The notes below the pieces were generated by a model. It had not been told where the DNA came from and did not search any database. It worked only from the letters and a program-made list of their open reading frames with translations. Below, one piece after another: positions 53,216-63,831 of a stretch of DNA of 64,000 bases. How positions within the stretch are numbered: the stretch's first letter is position 1; each line of letters opens with the position of its first letter. The position numbers and the translations under genes were made by a program. The stretch is from NCBI RefSeq assembly GCF_014230465.1, contig NZ_JAAXCY010000001.1, forward strand, positions 62,001 through 126,000, given 5' to 3'. Origin of the DNA: Pseudomonas cremoris. GTDB lineage: Bacteria; Pseudomonadota; Gammaproteobacteria; Pseudomonadales; Pseudomonadaceae.

Positions 53216-54129
53216 GGGGACACAAAACCTTGTACGTCGTGCAACGTAGGAATAGAGGGTTGCGCACCGGCACGGGTCACTGACAACGCCGCCGCGACCT
53301 GACCGAAGCGAATGGCTTCGGCTTCGCTTTTTCCGCCGGCCAATGCGGCGGCAAAGCCACCCACAAAGGTGTCGCCAGCCGCCGTCGTGTCCACCGCCTT
53401 GACCTTGGGCGCTGGCAGGTGCTCAAAGGTCAGGCCGTCAGTAAACAATGCGCCTTGGGAGCCCAGCGTGATGATGACCTTACCTGCGCCCGCCTTGATC
53501 AGGTGAGTCGCGGCCAGCTTGGCACTGTCGAGTGAATCCACCGTTACACCGCTCAGCGCAGTGGCTTCGCTTTCGTTGGGAATCAAGTAATCAATCGAGG
53601 CGTACCACTCGGCAGGCAGCGGTGCGCTAGCCGGCGCCGGATTGAGGATCACGGTCTTACCCAATTCTCGGCCACGCTTGAGCGTGAAGCCCACGGTCTC
53701 CATAGGCACCTCCAACTGGCAGACGACCACCTCGGCTGCCTGCAGCACCGCGTCATACGCCTGCAACGAGGCCGACGTCAGTTCACCGTTGCTACCGGCA
53801 ACGATCACAATCGCGTTCTGGCTGTTGTCATCCACCACGATCAGCGCCACACCACTGGAGCCATCCACACGGCTGACGGCCTGGCAGTCAATACCTTCCA
53901 CCAGCAACGCGTCACGCAGCTCAGTGCCGTAGGCATCGGTGCCGACGCAGCCGATCATCGCAACCTCTGCCCCCAGCCGCGCCGATGCCACCGCCTGGTT
54001 GGCGCCCTTGCCGCCAGGCACCGTGGAGAACGTTTGGCCGATCAGCGTTTCACCGGCACGCGGCAACCGGCTTGCGCGGGTGACCAAGTCCATGTTCAAA
54101 CTGCCTACTACCACTACTTTTGCGGGCAT
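53212..54129 (-). CDS. rbsK: ribokinase
   Basis: The 305-residue PfkB-family kinase has the N-terminal substrate motif [15 protein letters not shown] (~39-53) and the C-terminal catalytic signature [17 protein letters not shown] with the catalytic Asp at ~252. It phosphorylates ribose at O5. It starts 23 nt after rbsR and ends in a 4-nt overlap with rbsD. Confidence 0.97.
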   Translation of the reverse strand: MPAKVVVVGSLNMDLVTRASRLPRAGETLIGQTFSTVPGGKGANQAVASARLGAEVAMIGCVGTDAYGTELRDALLVEGIDCQAVSRVDGSSGVALIVVDDNSQNAIVIVAGSNGELTSASLQAYDAVLQAAEVVVCQLEVPMETVGFTLKRGRELGKTVILNPAPASAPLPAEWYASIDYLIPNESEATALSGVTVDSLDSAKLAATHLIKAGAGKVIITLGSQGALFTDGLTFEHLPAPKVKAVDTTAAGDTFVGGFAAALAGGKSEAEAIRFGQVAAALSVTRAGAQPSIPTLHDVQGFVSP

Positions 54130-54152
54130 ACATCAGTACTCATCAATTCGGT

Positions 54153-55175
54153 TCAGCGGTATTGAGCGAAGACACCGGCGACGGGCGCCGTCGACTCGCG
54201 CAATACAATGCTCGGCGTCACGATTCGTTGATCGATCGGCAGTTGGGGTGTCGCAATTCGTTTCAGTAAAAGCTCAGCCGCTGTTTCACCCAACTGGACG
54301 ATCGATTGCCCGACCGTGGTCAACGCCGGGTAGACGTATCGGCCCATTTGAATGTCATCGAAACCGATCACCGACAGCTCGCCAGGCACACGAATGTTAC
54401 GCTCAGCTGCTGCGCGCAACACGCCGAAACCAATCATGTCGTTGCTGGCAAAAATAGCGCTGGGCGGGTTTTCGGCCAGCAGTTGCACCGCAGCAGCGTA
54501 ACCACCAGTGCTGGTGAAATCGCTTTCCTGGGTACGATTGGGTGCCACTTCCACACCCGCCTCATGCAATGCGCGGTGGTAACCGGCCAGACGCATTTGC
54601 GCCACGCGAGTGCGCGCGGGGCCGCCGATGCAGGCGATATCCCGGTGCCCCAATTCAAGCAAGTGCCGGGTCGCCAGATAGGCGCCCTCCTCGTGATCGA
54701 TACGCACCAGATCGACATCAATGCCGTCCAGCGCCCGGTCGACAATTACCATCGGCGTGCGCACTGCGCTCACGCCGGCGGCCAGCCCGCTATCGTCGCC
54801 ACCCACCGAGGTCACGATGAGGCCGTCAATGCGTTTTTCCAGCAACACCCGCAGATAGTTGCGCTGCTTTTCAGCGTTGTCGTCGGAATTGCAGAGGATC
54901 ACGCAGTAGCCGTTACGCTCGCAGTAATCCTCGATACCCCGGGCCAACTCGGCGAAGTACGGGTTGAGGCTGTTGGGCACCAGCAAGCCGATGGTGGCTG
55001 TGGTCTTGGCCTTGAGCGAACGCGCGACGGCGCTGGGTACGTAGTCGAGTTGTTTGATCGCAGCTTCGACTTTAATTCGTACCGGCTCGCTGACCGGACG
55101 CGTCTTGTTCACCACATGTGACACCGTGGTGTAGGAAATACCTGCAAGCGCTGCCACATCCTTGATCGTTGCCAT
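54153..55175 (-). CDS. rbsR: LacI-family ribose operon repressor
   Basis: The 340-residue protein starts with the LacI helix-turn-helix (IKDVAALAGISYTTVSHVVN, residues ~3-22) and hinge helix, then a periplasmic-binding-protein-like effector domain ending in LLLKRIATPQLP. It lies inside the operon it controls, between rbsC (3-nt gap) and rbsK. A matching palindrome stands in front of rbsB at 58774-58787. Confidence 0.95.
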   Translation of the reverse strand: MATIKDVAALAGISYTTVSHVVNKTRPVSEPVRIKVEAAIKQLDYVPSAVARSLKAKTTATIGLLVPNSLNPYFAELARGIEDYCERNGYCVILCNSDDNAEKQRNYLRVLLEKRIDGLIVTSVGGDDSGLAAGVSAVRTPMVIVDRALDGIDVDLVRIDHEEGAYLATRHLLELGHRDIACIGGPARTRVAQMRLAGYHRALHEAGVEVAPNRTQESDFTSTGGYAAAVQLLAENPPSAIFASNDMIGFGVLRAAAERNIRVPGELSVIGFDDIQMGRYVYPALTTVGQSIVQLGETAAELLLKRIATPQLPIDQRIVTPSIVLRESTAPVAGVFAQYR

Positions 55176-55178
55176 GGT

Positions 55179-56156
55179 TCAGCCCCGCCGACTGGCGCGG
55201 CGGCTGCGGTAGGTATCGAGAACCACTGCAATCACAATCACGGCACCGGTAATGATGCGTTTAGTGGGCTCCGTGGCCCCGATCTGCGCCAGGCCGGCGG
55301 CCAATACTGAAATAATCAACACACCAAAGAAAGTACTGATGACCGAACCGCGCCCACCCATCAGGCTGGTGCCGCCGATCACGACTGCTGCAATCACTTG
55401 CAACTCCAGGCCGGAGCCAGCATTTGGGTCCGCCGCTTCCAGGCGCGAAATCTGGAACAGTGCCGCCACACCCGCCAATAGGCCCATCAGGCTGAAGACC
55501 AGGATCTTGTAGGGCTTGGGATTGATCCCCGCCAGGCGTACGGCTTCTTCGTTGGTACCGATACCGATCAAGTACCGACCGAATACCGTCCGCGTCAGCA
55601 CCAATTGGGCGACGATGATCACCAGCAGCGCAATGATGAACGAAGGTGAAATGCCGAACGCGACCGGGTTGGACAGCCAGGCAAACGAGTCACCGATATA
55701 GGCCGTACGTGAACCGGTCATCTGGTACGCCACGCCGCGCGCCATTTCCAACACGCCCAGGGACACGATAAACGACGGAATGCGCCAGGCCACGGTGATC
55801 GAACCGGTAATGGTGCCTGCCAGTGCAGCGCAGCCCATACCCAGCACAGCGGCCGGCAACACGCTCCAGCCCCAGCCCAGGATCGCCACGCTGACTGCCG
55901 ACGCCGCCAGCGCCAGCACCGACCCCACCGACAGATCGATGCCACCGATGATCAGGATGAAGGTCATGCCCACCGCCAGCACCATCAGGTCCGGGATCTG
56001 GTTGGCCAGGGTGCTGAACGTGTCGTAGGACAGGAAGTGATCGCTGAGCACTGAGAACAGCGCGATCATCGCAAGCAACGCGCCCGCCAGCCCAAGGTAG
56101 GTGCCCAGGCCATAGAAGTTGCCACCGGCTTTACCGGGGGAAGTTGTGGTTTTCAT
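55179..56156 (-). CDS. rbsC: ribose ABC transporter permease
   Basis: The 325-residue permease has ~9-10 hydrophobic segments. The family loop GGIDLSVGSVLALAA is at ~70, followed by VRLAGINPKPYKILVFSLMG, and the C-terminus is basic. It overlaps rbsA by 4 nt. Confidence 0.96.
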   Translation of the reverse strand: MKTTTSPGKAGGNFYGLGTYLGLAGALLAMIALFSVLSDHFLSYDTFSTLANQIPDLMVLAVGMTFILIIGGIDLSVGSVLALAASAVSVAILGWGWSVLPAAVLGMGCAALAGTITGSITVAWRIPSFIVSLGVLEMARGVAYQMTGSRTAYIGDSFAWLSNPVAFGISPSFIIALLVIIVAQLVLTRTVFGRYLIGIGTNEEAVRLAGINPKPYKILVFSLMGLLAGVAALFQISRLEAADPNAGSGLELQVIAAVVIGGTSLMGGRGSVISTFFGVLIISVLAAGLAQIGATEPTKRIITGAVIVIAVVLDTYRSRRASRRG

Positions 56157-57706
56157 GGGGTATCCCTAAGCGCTGCGTCGTTGAGCAGCGCATCGCGTTT
56201 CTGATAGCCGGCAAAGGCGGCGGCAAGCAAATCGTCTTGGGTCCAGCTGTCGCGCTCAAATGTCTCGATCAAGCGTCCGGCGGACAACACACCGATGCGG
56301 TCGCAGATCAGCATGAGTTCACGCAGGTCGCTGGACACCACCACCAGTGCTTTGCCCTGGCGTGTCAATTCGCCGAGCAAGGCATAAATATCGAACTTGG
56401 CACCGACGTCGATCCCACGGGTGGGCTCATCGAACAGCATCACCGAGCAATCGCGCTCCAGCCAACGGCCGATCACGACCTTCTGCTGGTTGCCGCCGGA
56501 CAGCTCGGAAACCAATTGCGCCGGACCGGAACTGCGGATACGCATGGCATCGATCTGGCGTTTGGCCAAGGCGGTTTCGTCGCTGCCATTGACCACCCCG
56601 CCGCCGGAGATTTCCGGCATGTTGCCTAGCGCGATGTTGGCGCTGATGGACTGGGTCAGCAGCAGGCCTTCACCCTTGCGATCCTCGGTAATCAGTGCGA
56701 TGCCATGGCCCACCGCGTCCACTGGCGAGCGGATGCTCACCACCTGGGCTGGCGAACCTAGCGCGACGGTACCGCTGTCAGCCAGGTCGGCGCCGAAGAT
56801 CAGGCGCAACAGTTCAGTCCGGCCAGCGCCGATCAGCCCGGAGATACCGTAGATCTCGCCTGCGCGAACCTCAAAGGACACATCGCGGACCTTGTCGGAG
56901 CGGGTCAGGCCTTTCACCGTCAGGGCCGGGCCGCCGATTGTGCGCGGGCCCAAGTCAATCTGTTCACCCAGCTCGCGGCCGACCATCAAGGTCACCAACT
57001 GCTCGCTGTTGTAGTTGGCCATCGGCTCGACGCAGACCAATTTGCCGTCACGCAGGACCGCAATGCGTTGGGCGACACGGGACAGCTCTTCCAGCCGGTG
57101 CGAAATATAAATGATCGCCACGCCCCGGGCCTGCAAGCGGGTGATTTGTTCAAACAGCATTTCGACTTCACGGGCCGTCAACATGGCCGTGGGCTCATCG
57201 AGAATCAGCACATGGCAATCGCCGATCAGGTTGCGGGCGATCTCGACCATTTGCTGATGACCGATACCAAGGCTGCCGACCAGCGTGTCCGGGTCAATCG
57301 CGTCCAAGCCGACTTGGGCCATGGCCTCGATTGCGGCCTTGCGCAGTTGCTTGCGGCTGATCCAGCCACAGTGGCTTGGCAGGTTGTCCAGGAACAGGTT
57401 TTCGGCCACGGTCAGCGTCGGCAGCAGGTTGAGCTCTTGCATGACCATGCGCACACCCAGCTCTTCAGCCTGAGTGCGGCTGCCAGGGCGGTAGTCCTGA
57501 CCGTTGAATTGCATGTGCCCGGTGGTCGGAGTGACCAGCCCGCCGATAATTTTCGACAAGGTGCTTTTGCCTGCACCGTTCTCACCGGTCAGCGCCAGCA
57601 CTTCGCCGCGATTGAGCGTCAGGGTGATGTCGGACAGCACCGGCTGGGCGTAGGTCTTACCGATACCGCTGACCGAGAGGACAGCGTTCGGGGCGGAAGA
57701 TGACAT
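56153..57706 (-). CDS. rbsA: ribose ABC transporter ATP-binding protein (two ABC domains)
   Basis: The protein has 517 residues with two ABC modules. The first has Walker A GENGAGKST (~36) and Walker B VLILDEPTAML. The second has the degenerate Walker A GLIGAGRTELLR and the full signature LSGGNQQK. This asymmetry is normal for sugar importers of this family. It lies between rbsB (57-nt gap) and rbsC. Confidence 0.97.
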   Translation of the reverse strand: MSSSAPNAVLSVSGIGKTYAQPVLSDITLTLNRGEVLALTGENGAGKSTLSKIIGGLVTPTTGHMQFNGQDYRPGSRTQAEELGVRMVMQELNLLPTLTVAENLFLDNLPSHCGWISRKQLRKAAIEAMAQVGLDAIDPDTLVGSLGIGHQQMVEIARNLIGDCHVLILDEPTAMLTAREVEMLFEQITRLQARGVAIIYISHRLEELSRVAQRIAVLRDGKLVCVEPMANYNSEQLVTLMVGRELGEQIDLGPRTIGGPALTVKGLTRSDKVRDVSFEVRAGEIYGISGLIGAGRTELLRLIFGADLADSGTVALGSPAQVVSIRSPVDAVGHGIALITEDRKGEGLLLTQSISANIALGNMPEISGGGVVNGSDETALAKRQIDAMRIRSSGPAQLVSELSGGNQQKVVIGRWLERDCSVMLFDEPTRGIDVGAKFDIYALLGELTRQGKALVVVSSDLRELMLICDRIGVLSAGRLIETFERDSWTQDDLLAAAFAGYQKRDALLNDAALRDTP

Positions 57707-57763
57707 AGGAAAATCTCCAGGCGCCCGCTCAGGACGAGCGGACGCTGTTGGGTGCCGCCAGGA

Positions 57764-58720
57764 TTACTTCTTGAGGACGAGCTCGACCGGGGTTTCGATC
57801 ACGCCATCCTTGGAGTCGACTTTCTCACCCTTGACCAGCTTGAGCGCATTCTGGATACCGAATACAGCTTGCTGGGCAGCCGCCTGGTCGGCGGTAGCCA
57901 GCACGCGGCCGTCCTGCAGCATCGGCTTGATGGCTTCGATGTTGTCGTAGCCCACTACCAATACCTTGCCGGCCTTGCCAGCCGCACGCACGGCGGAAAC
58001 AGCGCCCAACGCCATGTTGTCGTTACCGGCCAACAGCGCCTTGAGGTCCGGGTACTCGCTCAACATGGCAGAGGCTACCTTCTGACCCTGGTCGATTTCC
58101 CAGTTACCGGATTGGGTAGAAACGATCTTCATGCCTGCTGCGTCCATCGCATCTTTGTAGCCTGCGGTGCGTTGCTGGGCATTGGTGGTGGTGGGGACGC
58201 CTTCGATAATGCCGACTTTGTCACCCGCAGCCAGTTGCTTGGCCAGGTAGTCGCCCACCAATTTGGAGCCTTTGCGGTTGTCGGGGCCAACGAAGGGGAT
58301 ATCGAGGTTTTTGCTTTTCAGCACGTCCGGGTCCAGGCGGTTGTCGATGTTGACCACCTTGATACCGGCATCGGAAGCCTTCTTGAGCACAGTGACCAGC
58401 GCCTTGGAGTCAGCGGGGGCGATCACGATGGCGTTCACTTTCGAAAGAATCATCTGATTCACGATATCAATCTGGGCGCTGGTGTCGGTTTCGTTCTTGA
58501 TCCCGTTGGTGATCATGTCGAAGTCGGCAGCGTGGGCTTTCTGGTATTCCTTGGCGCCGTCTTGCATGGTCACGAAAAATTCGTTGGCGAGGGATTTCAT
58601 GACCAGGCCGACCTTGGGTTTGGCGGCGTCATCAGCGAATGCGGAAGAGAGAGGCAGGGCAGCGGATGCGGCAGCAAGCACAGCGACAGCAAGAAGACGT
58701 CCAGCGAATGGCAGCTTCAT
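57764..58720 (-). CDS. rbsB: ribose-binding periplasmic protein
   Basis: The 318-residue protein has a signal peptide ending in SAFADDA (~30) and the sugar-binding-protein family core (VGLVMKSLANEFFVTMQDGA, then IVIAPADSKALV). CGGAG precedes the ATG. It is first gene of the operon rbsBACRKD-nucleoside hydrolase. Confidence 0.96.
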   Translation of the reverse strand: MKLPFAGRLLAVAVLAAASAALPLSSAFADDAAKPKVGLVMKSLANEFFVTMQDGAKEYQKAHAADFDMITNGIKNETDTSAQIDIVNQMILSKVNAIVIAPADSKALVTVLKKASDAGIKVVNIDNRLDPDVLKSKNLDIPFVGPDNRKGSKLVGDYLAKQLAAGDKVGIIEGVPTTTNAQQRTAGYKDAMDAAGMKIVSTQSGNWEIDQGQKVASAMLSEYPDLKALLAGNDNMALGAVSAVRAAGKAGKVLVVGYDNIEAIKPMLQDGRVLATADQAAAQQAVFGIQNALKLVKGEKVDSKDGVIETPVELVLKK

Positions 58721-58749
58721 GGGTTCACTCCGATCTTATGATTATTGTG

Positions 58750-58762
58750 AGCAACGCTTGCT
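58750..58762. promoter_or_regulatory. second inverted repeat before rbsB
   Basis: AGCAA-CGC-TTGCT lies between the RbsR operator and the rbsB start. It could be an auxiliary LacI-family half-operator or part of the mRNA leader. Weak. Confidence 0.4.
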
Positions 58763-58773
58763 GCGAAACATCT

Positions 58774-58787
58774 CGCAAACGTTTGCG
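58774..58787. promoter_or_regulatory. RbsR operator (LacI-family palindrome)
   Basis: CGCAAACGTTTGCG is a perfect 14-bp palindrome with the central CG step and AAACG/CGTTT core of LacI-family operators. It stands 54 nt before the rbsB start, in the promoter region of the ribose operon that encodes RbsR. Confidence 0.85.
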
Positions 58788-60300
<1,513 letters not shown>

Positions 60301-60490
60301 TTCTCGAAAATGCTACGGCAGGGGTGGCTTAACCGCCCCTGCACCTCCGCAAATCCCCGCGATAAAAACATCCCCGTCCTACACCAAGCCGCCTTGAACG
60401 CTGTCAGAAGAACTTCTTGAAGTCTAAGCAGTTGCGAAATTGCTTACAGTTAAATACTGTGTGCACGTACAGCTAATTAAGGAACACTCC

Positions 60491-60742
60491 GTGGCAAAGT
60501 CCTCTTCCGCAGCGCCAACCCCGCCGGACGCCTACCAGCGCCTGGCCATCCGTGTGCAAAAGATCATCAATTCCACCAACGCCCAAAAAGCCAAGGCAGC
60601 CTTGATCTTCCGCTTGCCGGAAGAACCTGAAGATGAGTGGGAACGCTTGTTGGAAGAAATCGCGGAAAACGACAACGTCACCCTTGCCTATCGGGACGAC
60701 GGCGGCGTGCAGATTTTCTGGGTTGTACCGAAGGAAGATTGA
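60491..60742 (+). CDS. DUF1654 family protein
   Basis: The gene starts with GTG at 60491, with AAGGA 8 nt upstream, giving 83 residues. The sequence (DAYQRLAIRVQKIINSTNAQ, then EDEWERLLEEIAENDNVTL and DGGVQIFW) matches the DUF1654 family of small Pseudomonas proteins, whose role is unknown. It ends 4 nt before the endonuclease I gene, so the two are probably one transcript. A DNA-related or stress role is only guessed from that link. Confidence 0.85.
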   Translation: MAKSSSAAPTPPDAYQRLAIRVQKIINSTNAQKAKAALIFRLPEEPEDEWERLLEEIAENDNVTLAYRDDGGVQIFWVVPKED

Positions 60743-60746
60743 TTTA

Positions 60747-61436
60747 ATGAGTGCCCGTTTTATTGCTATGTGCTGCCTGTTTTTTGCCGTTACTGCCCAT
60801 GCCCAGGCACCTCGGACGTTCAGCGAAGCCAAGAAAGTCGCCTGGAAACTCTACGCCCCACAATCCACCGAGTTCTATTGCGGTTGCAAGTACACCGGCA
60901 ACCGTGTGGACCTGAAAGCCTGCGGCTACATCCCACGTAAGAACGCCAACCGTGCGGCACGAATCGAATGGGAGCACATCGTTCCGGCCTGGCAGATCGG
61001 GCATCAGCGCCAGTGTTGGCAGAACGGCGGGCGCAAGAACTGCACGCGCAATGACGAGGCTTTCAAGCGCGCCGAAGCCGACTTGCACAACCTGGTGCCC
61101 AGCATTGGGGATATCAACGGCGACCGTAACAATTTCAGTTTTGGCTGGCTGCCAGTGCAAAGCGGGCAGTACGGTTCGTGCCTGACCCAGGTGGACTTCA
61201 AGGCCAAGAAGGTCATGCCACGCCCGTCCATTCGGGGGATGATCGCCCGCACCTACTTCTATATGAGCAAGCAGTACGGACTGCGCCTATCGAAACAGGA
61301 CCGCCAGCTGTACGAAGCCTGGAACAAAACCTACCCGGTACAAACCTGGGAACGCCAGCGTAACCAGACGGTCGCCTGCGTGATGGGCCGCGGTAACGAG
61401 TTTGTCGGCCCCGTGAACCTCAAGGCCTGCGGTTGA
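60747..61436 (+). CDS. exported endonuclease I (EndA/Dns family)
   Basis: The protein has 229 residues from the ATG at 60747, 4 nt after the DUF1654 stop. The signal peptide ends in AHAQA (~19). The family core has EWEHIVPAW with the catalytic His (~74), QCWQNGGRKNC, AEADLHNLVPSIGDINGDRN and a late QLYEAWNKTYPV. The cysteines (CGCKY, ACG, CW, NCTR, SCL, ACV, ACG) fit a disulfide-rich periplasmic or secreted nuclease. It degrades double-stranded DNA non-specifically. Confidence 0.93.
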   Translation: MSARFIAMCCLFFAVTAHAQAPRTFSEAKKVAWKLYAPQSTEFYCGCKYTGNRVDLKACGYIPRKNANRAARIEWEHIVPAWQIGHQRQCWQNGGRKNCTRNDEAFKRAEADLHNLVPSIGDINGDRNNFSFGWLPVQSGQYGSCLTQVDFKAKKVMPRPSIRGMIARTYFYMSKQYGLRLSKQDRQLYEAWNKTYPVQTWERQRNQTVACVMGRGNEFVGPVNLKACG

Positions 61437-61441
61437 ACCTG

Positions 61442-61461
61442 GGCGGGGCTCTCGCCCCGCC
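61442..61461. terminator. GC-rich terminator between convergent genes
   Basis: An 8-bp stem GGCGGGGC/GCCCCGCC with loop TCTC is followed by TTCT on the + strand. It lies 6 nt after the endonuclease stop and before the convergent lipoprotein gene. Confidence 0.7.
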
Positions 61462-61467
61462 TTCTGG

Positions 61468-61848
61468 TTACTGCGAAGCCTTGTGTTCGATGATCTCAGA
61501 CTCGGTATCGGTTTTCTTGGCCCGGGCGAGCTTTTCGGCAAGCAGTGCTTGCTTGGCCTCGGCTTCTGCCCTGGTGGCGAATGGGCCCAACAGCACGTCG
61601 TCCTTGCCGTCGACTTTCACGATATAAAAATTAAAACCATGTTCCAGCAACCAGGCGGTCAGGTCGGTAATCGCCTGCAGCTTGTGGTCCGGCGGGCCGA
61701 CTCGCAGGTCCCATTCCTTAGCGGCAATCGCGCCGGTTTGTGGCTGGCTTTCGGTCACGGCAGGCTTGGCCTTGGGCGCATCGACGCTTTTGCCTTCACC
61801 GCAACCGGCCAATGCCAACACCGCAATTGCTATCGCTACTTTACGCAC
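61468..61848 (-). CDS. small lipoprotein with SPOR-like domain
   Basis: The gene starts with GTG at 61848, preceded by AAAGGAG; 126 residues. The lipobox VLALAGC (~10-16) predicts a lipidated cysteine. The C-terminal half shows a SPOR-type pattern (LRVGPPDHKLQAI... LLEHGFNFYIV... VLLGPFATRAEAEAKQALLA), a fold that binds denuded septal peptidoglycan. Likely an envelope protein active at division sites. Confidence 0.8.
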   Translation of the reverse strand: MRKVAIAIAVLALAGCGEGKSVDAPKAKPAVTESQPQTGAIAAKEWDLRVGPPDHKLQAITDLTAWLLEHGFNFYIVKVDGKDDVLLGPFATRAEAEAKQALLAEKLARAKKTDTESEIIEHKASQ

Positions 61849-62095
61849 TGCCCTGCTCCTTTAAAGATAAAGAGGCGACTTTATCATTCACTGTCTATTC
61901 TGGCCGTCATAAACGTTGGCTTAAACAATGCGAATGATGTATCCCAGACCTGTATGATGCCGCCATGGGAATTAATGTCGCCTCTATGCGTCCTAAAAGA
62001 GGCAGTCACAGGGAAGCGCTTCGCAGTAAGCTACGCACATCCGACACTTGCCCTGTCTGAAACATGTGTCCTTCAAAGTAATCAAGGAGAAGTCC

Positions 62096-62290
62096 ATGCT
62101 TATACTCACCCGAAAAGTCGGTGAAAGCATAAACATCGGTGATGACATCACGATCACCATCCTGGGCGTCAGCGGCCAGCAAGTACGAATCGGCATCAAC
62201 GCACCCAAGGATGTTGCCGTGCATCGCGAGGAAATCTACCAGCGCATCCAGGCCGGGCTGACTGCCCCGGACAAAAACCAGACGCCTTGA
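62096..62290 (+). CDS. rsmE: carbon storage regulator, RsmE-type CsrA protein
   Basis: The 64-residue protein starts [16 protein letters not shown]. The RNA-binding residues L4 and R44 (in VHREE) are present. The sequence is nearly that of RsmE of P. fluorescens CHA0 as I recall it, differing near the C-terminus (DKNQTP). AAGGAG stands before the ATG; this GGA is the kind of site CsrA proteins bind, so autorepression is likely. RsmE represses translation of secondary-metabolism and exoenzyme mRNAs until GacS/A-driven small RNAs titrate it. Confidence 0.93.
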   Translation: MLILTRKVGESINIGDDITITILGVSGQQVRIGINAPKDVAVHREEIYQRIQAGLTAPDKNQTP

Positions 62291-62490
62291 AGCGACCTCA
62301 GTAGCCAGCCCTTTCGTTCTGTGACGGCTGGCGAAAACCCCTTCGAACTGCTCCTGCGGTGCCTGAGAGGACTATGGGTTCATCTTTGCTCCAAGATGAA
62401 ACTGTCTTCTCGCCTGGAACTTGTTGCGTCATCCATAGCCGAATCTTCTGACCCACACCTTGCCATCCGTGTGCGCTCAGGAGCACGTCG

Positions 62491-62742
62491 ATGATGCCTA
62501 CCACTGCACAACCATTTACCTCAAGATCCTGGGCAATTACCCTGGTGATCGGGCTGTCTTTCGTCGGGCTCGAATATGCCCTGTGGCTTGAAATCGAGGG
62601 CGGCGACGCCAGCGACTCCCATTCCTGGTTCGACCTGGCGCTGCTGCTGGGCGGCTACCTGTTTATGTTCTGTCTCAAGCCCATCCAGCAGGTGGTGCAA
62701 CGCAAATTGTGCCAACACTCCGATCAGAAAACTCCACGCTGA
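62491..62742 (+). CDS. small membrane protein of unknown function
   Basis: The 83-residue protein has AGGAG 7 nt before the ATG. It has two hydrophobic helices (WAITLVIGLSFVGLEYALWL and DLALLLGGYLFMFCL) joined by an acidic loop, then a basic tail (QRKLCQHSDQK), so both ends likely face the cytoplasm. No family recognised. It lies 200 nt after rsmE. Confidence 0.6.
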   Translation: MMPTTAQPFTSRSWAITLVIGLSFVGLEYALWLEIEGGDASDSHSWFDLALLLGGYLFMFCLKPIQQVVQRKLCQHSDQKTPR

Positions 62743-62837
62743 TGCTCTGTTTTTTTGCGATCTGATCGCCGGCATTTACAGGCGCCCTACAAGACCTATG
62801 CTTTGGCTTGCATAGTCACCGAAAGGCGCTGAAGTAG

Positions 62838-63134
62838 ATGGATACCCTGACTAAATCCCAAATCGAAGCTGCACTGGCAGCGCGCCTGCCCAGCTACAAC
62901 GTCACGTGCACGCTGCACGCCGACGGCACCCTTTCGGCAGTCTTGAGCGGCCCCGAAACCGACCATTTCGCAATCACTGGAATAGTACGGGCGCACTATC
63001 GAGGTGCCGAAGCGATTGCACGGCTGGCCAATGAGCTACTCAGGGAAATGGTGCTTTCACGCCAAGGTATTCGAAGCAGCCGATTGCAGCCTTCACAGGG
63101 CCCAGCGCCTTGTGAACAAGGTCGAGACCCATGA
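62838..63134 (+). CDS. conserved hypothetical protein (DUF1652-like)
   Basis: The 98-residue soluble protein has a beta-hairpin core (NVTCTLHADGTLSAVLSG, FAITGIVRAHYRGAEAI) and a C-terminal helix ending in LLREMVLSRQG, then a charged tail. The spacing of the hairpin and the TGI...AI.RL motif recalls DUF1652 proteins of Pseudomonas. Assignment tentative. Confidence 0.55.
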   Translation: MDTLTKSQIEAALAARLPSYNVTCTLHADGTLSAVLSGPETDHFAITGIVRAHYRGAEAIARLANELLREMVLSRQGIRSSRLQPSQGPAPCEQGRDP

Positions 63135-63153
63135 CAGATTCGACCTTTTCACT

Positions 63154-63831
63154 TCAGCCTGTCACGCCCAGCAAACTCAACAATCCGTCAGCGTTGCGCT
63201 GCACCCGCCATTGCTCATAGTCTGCGATTGACGGATGCTCCGTCACCATCGATACGTGATGCGTCGACGTCACCACCATCACATCCGCTCCTGCCGCCTC
63301 TCCCGCTCGAATGCCTACCGTCGCGTCCTCGAATACCAGGCAGTCCTGCACCGGTACATCCAGACGCTGGGCGCCAAGCACATAACAGGCCGGGTTCGGC
63401 TTGCCGATGGCCACATCTTCAGCGGTTACCAGCACCGCAGGGGGCGCGATACCTGCCGCTTGCAGTCGCCGCAACGCCAGCTCCCTGGGCGCGGATGTGA
63501 CCAGTGCCCACTGATCCCCGGGCAGCCCCTTCAGAAACGCAACAGCGCCGGGAATCGCCACGACGCCTTCGACATCATTGATTTCCGCCTCCGTAATCCA
63601 CTGCGCCTCCACCTCGGAGTCAATGCCAGGCAATGCCTGGCGAGTGATGGTATCAATCGCGCGAGCACCATGAATGGTCGCCAGGAACGCGGGCACATCC
63701 AAGCCGTGGCGTTCAGCCCAAATGCCCCACACACGCTCGGCGGCGGCGATGGAGTTGAGCAGGGTTCCGTCCATGTCGAACAGGAAGGCGCGATACTGTC
63801 GGGCGAATACGGCTGAACCTCGGGTGGACAC
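63154..63831 (-). CDS. HAD-family phosphatase (HAD-IA, sugar-phosphatase-like)
   Basis: The gene starts with GTG at 63831 with GAGGAAG upstream; 225 residues. HAD motifs are FDMDGTLLNS with D19 and D21, a Ser/Thr in LVTSAPREL, the Lys in DVAIGKPNPACYVLGA, and the acidic motif IV in CLVFEDATVGIRAG. The four-helix cap of subtype IA lies between motifs I and II. Likely dephosphorylates a sugar phosphate or phosphoglycolate-like compound. Confidence 0.9.
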   Translation of the reverse strand: MSTRGSAVFARQYRAFLFDMDGTLLNSIAAAERVWGIWAERHGLDVPAFLATIHGARAIDTITRQALPGIDSEVEAQWITEAEINDVEGVVAIPGAVAFLKGLPGDQWALVTSAPRELALRRLQAAGIAPPAVLVTAEDVAIGKPNPACYVLGAQRLDVPVQDCLVFEDATVGIRAGEAAGADVMVVTSTHHVSMVTEHPSIADYEQWRVQRNADGLLSLLGVTG

